Assembly: GCA_965367295.1 (NCBI GenBank)
Contig: CBDUHN010000044.1
Location: forward strand, 1-25,054
DNA from: JAIVHA01 sp965367295
GTDB taxonomy: Bacteria; Pseudomonadota; Gammaproteobacteria; DSM-19610
Reading direction: 5' to 3'
Length of the DNA stretch: 25,054 bases
The notes under the pieces were generated by a model. That model ran no database searches. It was not told where the DNA came from and saw only the letters and a program-made list of their open reading frames with translations. Of the stretch, positions 20,651 to 25,054 are shown piece by piece; positions within the stretch are counted from its first letter, which is position 1, and each line of letters opens with the position of its first letter. The position numbers and the translations under genes were made by a program.

Positions 20651-22348
20651 CTAGGAATCCAGCGGCCGGATGGTTTCCGTACGCACCTGGGCGCCAAAGG
20701 CATCCTGCAGCGCCTTCACATTGGCATCCTCGGTGATGGACTGCACCGCCGCCTGCTGGCGTTCGTCATTGGCCCGCGCCTGCACCTGGGCCGGGGTGGC
20801 CACCGCCGGGCCACTGATCTCGATACCGAGACGGATTTCCTGCCCCAGATAGGCCGCCAGTGCCTGGGCAATGCGCTGCTCACGGTCCTTGCTGTACAGG
20901 TGCTTGCAGGCGGGATCCAGCACCAGCTGGACCAGATCCCCCTCCTGGCTGGCGAAGGCGCAGTTCTGGGCCAGCTCGTTGGGTACCCCCTTCAAGCCCA
21001 GGGCCGCCACCACATCACACCATTGCCCCGCGGAAAGCCGGGGGCTCGCCGCTGTATTCGCGGCCGGTGCGGGTGACACCGCTTCGGCAGCCGGCCGGGG
21101 GGCGGGTACCGGCTGGGCAACCGGTGCAGGTGCCGCCGGCGTGGTCCGCGCCGGAGCCGCCTGTTTTGTACCCAGTGCCGCCCGTGCGGCGGCGGCACCC
21201 TGCGGACGGGCCGGGGCTGGGGCACTGCCCGCCGCCGGTGCGCTCACCGGGGCACTGCCCGCGGCAGATGGCCGGAATGCCAACATGCGCAGCAGCACCA
21301 TTTCCAGCCCACCGCGGGCATCGGGGGCCAGCGGCAGGTCGCGGCGGCCGATGAGGCCGATCTGGTAATACAGTTGCACATCCTCGACGGGCAGCTCACG
21401 CGCCAGTTCCAGCACGGCTTCGCGGTAGTCGAGGTTCTCATCCACCGCCTCGGGCACAGCCTGCGCCAGCGCCACCTGCTGCAGCAGGGTCAGCAGGTCC
21501 GCCAGCAGGCCGGCGAAATCCGGCACCTGCTGGGCGGCCTGCTCCACCACCGCCAGCAACCGGGCAGCATCACCGGCGGCCAGCGCCCGCAGCAGATTGA
21601 GTACATGATCATGCTCTATGGTGCCGAGCATGGCGCGCACATCGGCCTCATTGACGCTGCCGCCACCGTAGGCAATGGCCTGGTCGAGTAGCGACAGGGC
21701 ATCGCGCATGCTGCCATCGGCGGCGCGCGACAGCAGCTTCAGCGCCCCCTCGTCGGCCTGAATGGATTCCTTGCCGAGAATATCCACAAGGTGATCGTGG
21801 ATGCGGTTCAGCGGCAGGCGCTTGAGATTGAACTGCAGGCAGCGCGACAGGATGGTCACCGGGAGTTTCTGCGGATCGGTGGTGGCCAGCAGGAACTTCA
21901 CATGGGGCGGCGGCTCCTCCAGGGTCTTCAACAGCGCGTTGAAGCTGTGGTTGGAGAACATGTGGACTTCATCGATGAGGTAGACCTTGTAACGGCCACG
22001 GGTGGGCGCGTACTGCACGTTCTCCAGCAGTTCGCGGGTCTCGTCCACCTTGGTGCGCGAGGCGGCATCCACCTCGATGAGGTCCACGAAACGGCCCTCG
22101 TCGATCTCGGTGCAGGCGGAACACTGGCCACAGGGCTCTGAGGTCACACCCTTGTCGCAGTTGAGGGACTTGGACAGGATGCGGGCAATGGTGGTCTTGC
22201 CCACCCCGCGGGTACCGGTGAACAGGTAGGCGTGGTGCAGGCGATCATTGTCCAGCGCATTCACCAGGGCGCGCAGGACATGTTCCTGGCCGACCATTTC
22301 ATGGAAATTGCGCGGGCGCCATTTGCGCGCCAGAACCTGGTAGCTCAT
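20651..22348 (-). CDS. dnaX: DNA polymerase III subunit tau (and possibly gamma)
   Basis: 565-residue clamp-loader ATPase. Walker A GTRGVGKT is at 45-52, the zinc cysteines at 64, 73, 76 and 79, Walker B VYLIDEVHM at 122-130, sensor 1 LLATTDPQK near 153-161, and the SRC arginine finger at 168-170. Domain III follows to about residue 355. A Pro/Ala-rich linker (about 355-430) leads to a tau-specific C-terminal region (about 435-565) that binds DnaE and DnaB. I see no A AAA AAG slippery heptamer in the linker, so the E. coli-type frameshift that makes gamma is not evident. The ATG at 22348 begins MSYQVLARKWRP. It heads the dnaX-ybaB-recR unit and lies just downstream of ffs. Confidence 0.97.
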   Translation of the reverse strand: MSYQVLARKWRPRNFHEMVGQEHVLRALVNALDNDRLHHAYLFTGTRGVGKTTIARILSKSLNCDKGVTSEPCGQCSACTEIDEGRFVDLIEVDAASRTKVDETRELLENVQYAPTRGRYKVYLIDEVHMFSNHSFNALLKTLEEPPPHVKFLLATTDPQKLPVTILSRCLQFNLKRLPLNRIHDHLVDILGKESIQADEGALKLLSRAADGSMRDALSLLDQAIAYGGGSVNEADVRAMLGTIEHDHVLNLLRALAAGDAARLLAVVEQAAQQVPDFAGLLADLLTLLQQVALAQAVPEAVDENLDYREAVLELARELPVEDVQLYYQIGLIGRRDLPLAPDARGGLEMVLLRMLAFRPSAAGSAPVSAPAAGSAPAPARPQGAAAARAALGTKQAAPARTTPAAPAPVAQPVPAPRPAAEAVSPAPAANTAASPRLSAGQWCDVVAALGLKGVPNELAQNCAFASQEGDLVQLVLDPACKHLYSKDREQRIAQALAAYLGQEIRLGIEISGPAVATPAQVQARANDERQQAAVQSITEDANVKALQDAFGAQVRTETIRPLDS

Positions 22349-22372
22349 CGGGAATGCTCTCGGCCGTCGGGG

Positions 22373-22387
22373 CCGGCACAGTGCCGG
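22373..22387 (-). promoter_or_regulatory. Palindrome in the dnaX leader
   Basis: CCGGCAC-A-GTGCCGG is a perfect 15-base palindrome, 25 bases upstream of the dnaX start. It lies downstream of the predicted -10 and would form a hairpin in the mRNA leader, or act as an operator. Confidence 0.35.
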
Positions 22388-22413
22388 TCCGGTTCAATTC
22401 GGTACGAACGGGC

Positions 22414-22419
22414 ATTATA
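22414..22419 (-). promoter_or_regulatory. -10 box of a dnaX promoter
   Basis: The minus strand reads TATAAT, a perfect -10, 66 bases upstream of the dnaX ATG. The corresponding -35 position (GCCGAA) is poor. It lies between ffs and dnaX, so dnaX probably has its own promoter in addition to any read-through from ffs. Confidence 0.5.
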
Positions 22420-22521
22420 CCCAAGGCGGCGATGTTTTCGGCCGCTGATTTCACCCGGGAAATCCCCGCTGGAGGCGAGTGAACGGTCCATTGGCAGGCA
22501 CCAATGGCCAGACCAGGAAAG

Positions 22522-22636
22522 GGTGGCGGCCTGCACCAGCCACACCCCGGCGCCCGAGTCCACTGCTGCCGCTGCTCCCTTCCGGGCCTGACGGGGTTCG
22601 CAATCTATCGTCGCGAGGGGACCGGCACAGGTCACC
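22522..22636 (-). ncRNA. ffs: Signal recognition particle RNA (4.5S, small bacterial type)
   Basis: The minus strand contains the conserved SRP domain IV core GTCAGGCCCGGAAGGGAGC (forward 22592-22571), with the GGAA tetraloop and the asymmetric loop that bind Ffh. The ends pair: GGTGACCTGTGCCGGTC near 22636-22620 pairs with GGCTGGTGCAGGCCGCCACC near 22541-22522, using several G-U pairs. That gives a length of about 115 bases, close to the 114 of E. coli 4.5S RNA. Together with Ffh and FtsY it targets membrane proteins co-translationally. Exact ends are estimated from the pairing. It lies upstream of dnaX, as in Pseudomonas and relatives. Confidence 0.92.
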
Positions 22637-22785
22637 ATAACGCGTGGGTTCATGGGCTAAGCGGCACCACCAACCCGCTGCGGGGCCGGTTCCGGCACCG
22701 CATGGCAAGCGGGGCATTCTGCCCCATGCCACCCGTCATTTCAATGCAACCGCCGCGCCCCGGGATTGGGCAAGCCCCCCCAACG

Positions 22786-22823
22786 CCCTCCTCCCCCTTT
22801 TCGCGGGAGAGGCCTGGGGGAGG
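22786..22823. repeat. CCCTCTCCC-type intergenic repeat, second copy
   Basis: CCCTCCTCCCCCTTTTCGC followed by GGGAGAGGCCTGGGGGAGG is a C-rich/G-rich inverted element able to form a hairpin. It is related in composition to the one at 20603-20637. Confidence 0.6.
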
Positions 22824-22967
22824 TAACCCGTTTGCAATCATGCCCCTCCCCGTCTGGACCCCAGGACACGGGGATGCATTCGATACTAAAAGGCATGCAG
22901 CAAGGAGTACCGCGCGGGCAGACGGGAAATAATGTTCTACCCTGATCCGGATACGGAAAAAATTCAC

Positions 22968-22996
22968 TTGAACTCCACCTACCGCGCGCCTACATT
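22968..22996 (+). promoter_or_regulatory. Promoter of speD-speE
   Basis: -35 TTGAAC (22968-22973), a 17-base spacer and -10 TACATT (22991-22996). Transcription would start near 23003, giving a leader of about 31 bases with the GAGGAG ribosome binding site. This supports the speD start at 23034 over the longer in-frame one. Confidence 0.6.
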
Positions 22997-23033
22997 GTGC
23001 GGCCTTTTTTCACCCGCAGAGGAGCATGCCAGC

Positions 23034-23528
23034 ATGCCACAAGGTAACCACGTTTTAAGGGTCGAAGCGGCCGATACGGCCATTGAAACCGGGAACCCGA
23101 TCAATGCGCCGTGGCCGTCCTACAACCAACAGGGCTCCGATGCTCCTGCCCAGGACCATTTCATTCACCGCGACGGCACCCAGTTCGCAGGCAGCCATTT
23201 CATAATCGATTTGTGGGGCGCCGCGGAACTCGATAACCTAGACCTCATGGAAACCGCGCTGCGTCAGGCAGTGGATACCTGTGGGGCGACCCTCCTGCAT
23301 ATCCACCTGCACCACTTCACCCCCAACGGCGGCATTTCCGGGGTGGCCGTGCTGGCGGAATCCCATATCAGCGTGCACACCTGGCCGGAGCGCGGCTATG
23401 CCGCTTTCGATGTATTTATGTGTGGCGACGCTGAACCGGTAAAATCCATCACCGTATTTGAACAGGCCTTCCGCCCCGAGCGGTTGGAAACCCACGAACT
23501 CATGCGAGGACGCGTACAGAATGGCTGA
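23034..23528 (+). CDS. speD: S-adenosylmethionine decarboxylase proenzyme (short prokaryotic type)
   Basis: 164-residue pyruvoyl-dependent enzyme that makes decarboxylated AdoMet, the aminopropyl donor for spermidine. The core from GSHFIIDLWGA (about 53) to the end matches the short class found in Thermotoga and Bacillus, not the long E. coli SpeD. Self-cleavage is expected in LAESHISVHTWPE between Glu109 and Ser110, with Ser110 becoming the pyruvoyl group. The first 50 or so residues are an extra, low-complexity extension not seen in the minimal family of about 120-130 residues. GAGGAG lies nine bases before the ATG at 23034. The stop overlaps the speE start by eight bases, so the two are coupled. 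Confidence 0.93.
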   Translation: MPQGNHVLRVEAADTAIETGNPINAPWPSYNQQGSDAPAQDHFIHRDGTQFAGSHFIIDLWGAAELDNLDLMETALRQAVDTCGATLLHIHLHHFTPNGGISGVAVLAESHISVHTWPERGYAAFDVFMCGDAEPVKSITVFEQAFRPERLETHELMRGRVQNG

Positions 23529-24375
23529 CCTTTTCCAGGAAAATCTCTATTCCGATTATGGCCAGTGCTTCAAGAAGGACGAAGTACTGTTTCAGAGCGA
23601 TACGGAACACCAGGAACTGGTCATTTTCCGTAATGATTCATTCGGCCGCGTGATGGCGCTGGACGGCGTGGTCCAGACCACCGAGCGCGACGAGTTCATC
23701 TACCACGAAATGATGGTGCATGTGCCGCTGTTCGCCCACCCGAACCCGAAGAAGGTATTGATCATCGGTGGCGGCGACGGCGGTATCCTGCGCGAGGTGC
23801 TGAAGCACCAGAACGTGGAAGCCGTAACCCAGGTGGAGATCGACCAGGCGGTGATCGATCTATGCACCAAGTACCTGCCGCGCCATTCCGACGGTGCCTA
23901 CAAGAACCCGCGCGCTACCATCGTCATCGATGACGGCGCCAATTTCGTGCGCAGTACCCAGGAACGGTTCGACGTCATCATCTCCGACTCCACCGACCCC
24001 ATCGGCCCCGGAGAAGTGCTGTTCACCAAGGACTTCTACACCGCCGAAAAAGGCTGCCTGAACGAGGGCGGCATCATGGTGGCGCAAAACGGCGTGGCCT
24101 TCATGCAACTGAGCGAAGTGGTCACCTCCAGGAAACGCCTCCAGCCACTCTATAACGATGTGCACTTCTACAGCGCATCGGTGCCCACCTACATCGGCGG
24201 TATCATGTGCTTTGCCTGGGCAACGGACGACGCCAGCCTGCGCCAGACCGACGTCGGCACCCTGCGCCAACGCTTCGATGCCAGCGGCATCCAGACCCGT
24301 TATTACAATCCGGAAATCCATGCTGCCAGCTTCGCGCTGCCACAGTATGTGGTGGAAGCCCTGGCAACGGTGTAA
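23521..24375 (+). CDS. speE: Spermidine synthase
   Basis: 284-residue aminopropyltransferase making spermidine from putrescine and decarboxylated AdoMet in the cytoplasm. Family motifs are the N-terminal beta region with VMALDGVVQTTERDEFIYHEMMVHVPL, the nucleotide-binding loop IIGGGDGGILREVLKH with GGGDGG at 83-88, the acidic VEIDQAVIDLCTKYL, and the catalytic ISDSTDPIGPGEVLFTKDFY with Asp156. Length equals E. coli SpeE (288). The ATG at 23521 overlaps the end of speD and has GAGGA 10 bases upstream, inside speD; an earlier in-frame start would lie in the speD frame and is not supported. Confidence 0.97.
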   Translation: MADLFQENLYSDYGQCFKKDEVLFQSDTEHQELVIFRNDSFGRVMALDGVVQTTERDEFIYHEMMVHVPLFAHPNPKKVLIIGGGDGGILREVLKHQNVEAVTQVEIDQAVIDLCTKYLPRHSDGAYKNPRATIVIDDGANFVRSTQERFDVIISDSTDPIGPGEVLFTKDFYTAEKGCLNEGGIMVAQNGVAFMQLSEVVTSRKRLQPLYNDVHFYSASVPTYIGGIMCFAWATDDASLRQTDVGTLRQRFDASGIQTRYYNPEIHAASFALPQYVVEALATV

Positions 24376-24424
24376 AGCCGAGACCCCTCCAGGTCCGAAC
24401 TCATTTGGACGCTTGAACAGGCTC

Positions 24425-24439
24425 AGTGCCGAAGGCACT
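24425..24439. repeat. Small hairpin downstream of speE
   Basis: AGTGCC-GAA-GGCACT forms a six-pair stem with a three-base loop, 50 bases after the speE stop. No T tract follows, so it is a weak terminator candidate. It directly adjoins the larger repeat at 24447. Confidence 0.35.
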
Positions 24440-24446
24440 TACTCAA

Positions 24447-24534
24447 CCGTCATTGCGAGCGAAGCGTGGCAATCTCCTGCGATGGAATCAGGGTGTTGTA
24501 GATTGCCGCGTCACTTCGTTCCTCGCAATGACGG
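24447..24534. repeat. Palindromic CGTCATTGCGAG-type intergenic repeat
   Basis: 88-base element with CCGTCATTGCGAGCGAAGCG at the left end and a right end whose last bases, CTCGCAATGACGG, are its reverse complement. Inner parts (GTGGCAATCTC and GATTGCCGCG) also pair. It is a well-known type of dispersed repeat in proteobacterial intergenic DNA. It separates speE from the small hypothetical gene. A decayed relative is at 8289. Confidence 0.85.
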
Positions 24535-24590
24535 GTACCTGTCGGCTTACACGACCGCCATTCGGCTCTGACCCCTTTTACTAACAAGCC

Positions 24591-24605
24591 TGTTACCCGG
24601 TAACA
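24591..24605. promoter_or_regulatory. 15-base perfect palindrome TGTTACC-C-GGTAACA
   Basis: Seven-base arms around a single C, located 17 bases after the end of the small hypothetical gene (minus strand). It has operator-like symmetry but no promoter could be assigned next to it. It could equally be the stem of a short terminator lacking a T tract. Confidence 0.4.
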
Positions 24606-24621
24606 CCACCTTCGGCGGGCC

Positions 24622-24828
24622 TCAGCGCTCCTCGGGCGGCAGCGCCATCTTGCCGAACTGCGACAGCGCGGCCCGCCGCTCCCGGGAAGCGCGACGGGCG
24701 ATACCGACCATGGGCTTGAGCTCTATGGCCGCTGCCACGGCCTCATAGAAGCTGGCAGCCTTGCGCGCCTGATTGGGTGCGGATGCAAACTGGGGATGAT
24801 GGGGTTCTTCCAGCTCATTTTCATTCAT
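24622..24828 (-). CDS. Small hypothetical protein
   Basis: 68-residue protein, MNENELEEPHHPQFASAPNQ followed by a helical, basic stretch (ARKAASFYEAVAAAIELKPMVGIARRASRERRAALSQFGKMALPPEER). There is no signal peptide, membrane helix or cysteine. I do not recognise a family. A good AGGA ribosome binding site lies at the right distance before the ATG at 24828, which supports it being a real gene; a longer frame from 24870 has no such site. A -10-like TATGAT is at 24871-24866 on the minus strand. It stands alone between a palindromic repeat and a transposase remnant. Confidence 0.6.
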   Translation of the reverse strand: MNENELEEPHHPQFASAPNQARKAASFYEAVAAAIELKPMVGIARRASRERRAALSQFGKMALPPEER

Positions 24829-24931
24829 GGTTTGTCCTCGATGCCGGTGTTCAAGACTCCCGGATATCATAGGGCATGGATACCACTGAATAAGCGAAAG
24901 TTTTCGATAACATGGTTCCGATTCAATGATG

Positions 24932-25054
24932 TTATTTCAAAGGTGAAGATCGGGATCGAGGAGTCAGAGTACTTGACCAGTGATACCCACCCGACTCTCC
25001 CACCATCCCGGCACGCACGGAATTTATTTCAATCGAGTCTGACCCCATTGATCG
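24932..25054 (-). pseudogene. RAYT (REP-associated tyrosine transposase) C-terminal remnant
   Basis: Reading the minus strand from the right edge gives SIEINSVRAGMVGESGGYHWSS, then a short tail and a stop at 24934-24932. This matches the TnpA_REP (IS200-like Y1) family segment of the form YIELNPVRAGMV-x5-YxWSSY, with the exact spacing between VRAGMV and the WSS motif. Upstream of this the frame reads only through the common GGGGTCAGACTCG flank motif, so the catalytic part is missing or lies beyond the edge in another frame. Most likely a deletion remnant. Such transposases move or maintain REP-type palindromic repeats. Confidence 0.65.

Larger units (their letters stand above)
22637..23033. 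other. Gene-free region between ffs and speD
   Basis: Nearly 400 bases separating two divergent transcription units. It must hold the ffs promoter near 22640-22680, where no good hexamers are seen, and carries a small hairpin (GGGGCA TTC TGCCCC, 22710-22724), a C/G-rich dispersed repeat (22786-22823) and the speD promoter (22968-22996). An in-frame ATG at 22932 would extend speD by 34 residues but lies upstream of that promoter. No other gene is evident. Confidence 0.7.

Noticed and set aside
22345..22653. 102-codon minus-strand frame across ffs.
   Set aside because: It overlaps the SRP RNA, whose conserved core and end pairing explain the sequence.
1..25054. CRISPR array, prophage, integron, toxin-antitoxin or defence genes.
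   Set aside because: No regularly spaced repeats, integrase, recombinase, phage structural gene or paired toxin-antitoxin genes were seen. The only mobile trace is the RAYT remnant and palindromic repeats.
1..25054. tRNA or rRNA genes.
   Set aside because: No tRNA-like GTTCGANTC arm with a matching acceptor stem, and no rRNA sequence, was recognised in the intergenic regions.

Overview
The window is a GC-rich, densely coded chromosomal segment of a gammaproteobacterium. The main evidence is gene order and gene set: the small SRP RNA gene just upstream of dnaX-ybaB-recR, oligoribonuclease with RsgA nearby, an iscR-iscS start with an IscR-type operator, a PpsA/PpsR pair and a YqiB-like DUF1249 protein. 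The short SpeD of the Thermotoga/Bacillus type with speE, the cytochrome c fragment operon and the many palindromic intergenic repeats would fit a Chromatiales/Ectothiorhodospiraceae-like (often sulfur-oxidising) lineage. That finer placement is inference.

Layout. 1-660: start of the isc operon on the minus strand (iscR, first codons of iscS) with its autoregulated promoter. 708-3026: DUF1249 protein divergent from phosphoglucomutase. 3160-6456: PpsR, the regulator of PEP synthase, divergent from ppsA. 6630-8216: a small HExxH protein and a PAS-GGDEF diguanylate cyclase. 8343-11482: an orphan PilB/GspE-type ATPase with an unusual duplicated N-terminal domain, divergent from an EamA/DMT transporter. 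11491-13610: a Bax-type glucosaminidase divergent from an unrecognised membrane-anchored protein. 13734-17282: orn on the minus strand, then a plus-strand group of Ste24-like protease, small cytochrome c, pterin carbinolamine dehydratase and rsgA. 17388-18674: minus-strand HIT protein, Crp/Fnr regulator and a small DUF2892 membrane protein. 18978-22636: minus-strand ffs, dnaX, ybaB, recR and a hypothetical gene. 23034-24375: speD-speE for spermidine synthesis. 24622-25054: a small hypothetical gene and the C-terminal remnant of a REP-associated tyrosine transposase (RAYT).

Functional links: PpsR is expected to control PpsA by phosphorylating a Thr two residues before the catalytic His, and both residues are visible. 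SpeD supplies decarboxylated AdoMet to SpeE, and their genes overlap. The Crp/Fnr regulator lies directly upstream of the DUF2892 gene, and a palindrome centred near -41 of that gene's likely promoter makes it a candidate target.

No phage, integron, CRISPR array, toxin-antitoxin pair or defence island is visible. Most of the window is ordinary core genome. The points worth a second look are the ATPase N-terminal duplication, the likely Met-less cytochrome c, the Crp/Fnr-DUF2892 promoter, a possible non-canonical start of the EamA gene, the HExxH protein, and several intergenic repeat families together with a RAYT remnant that may once have mobilised one of them. I did not find a convincing new multi-gene system.
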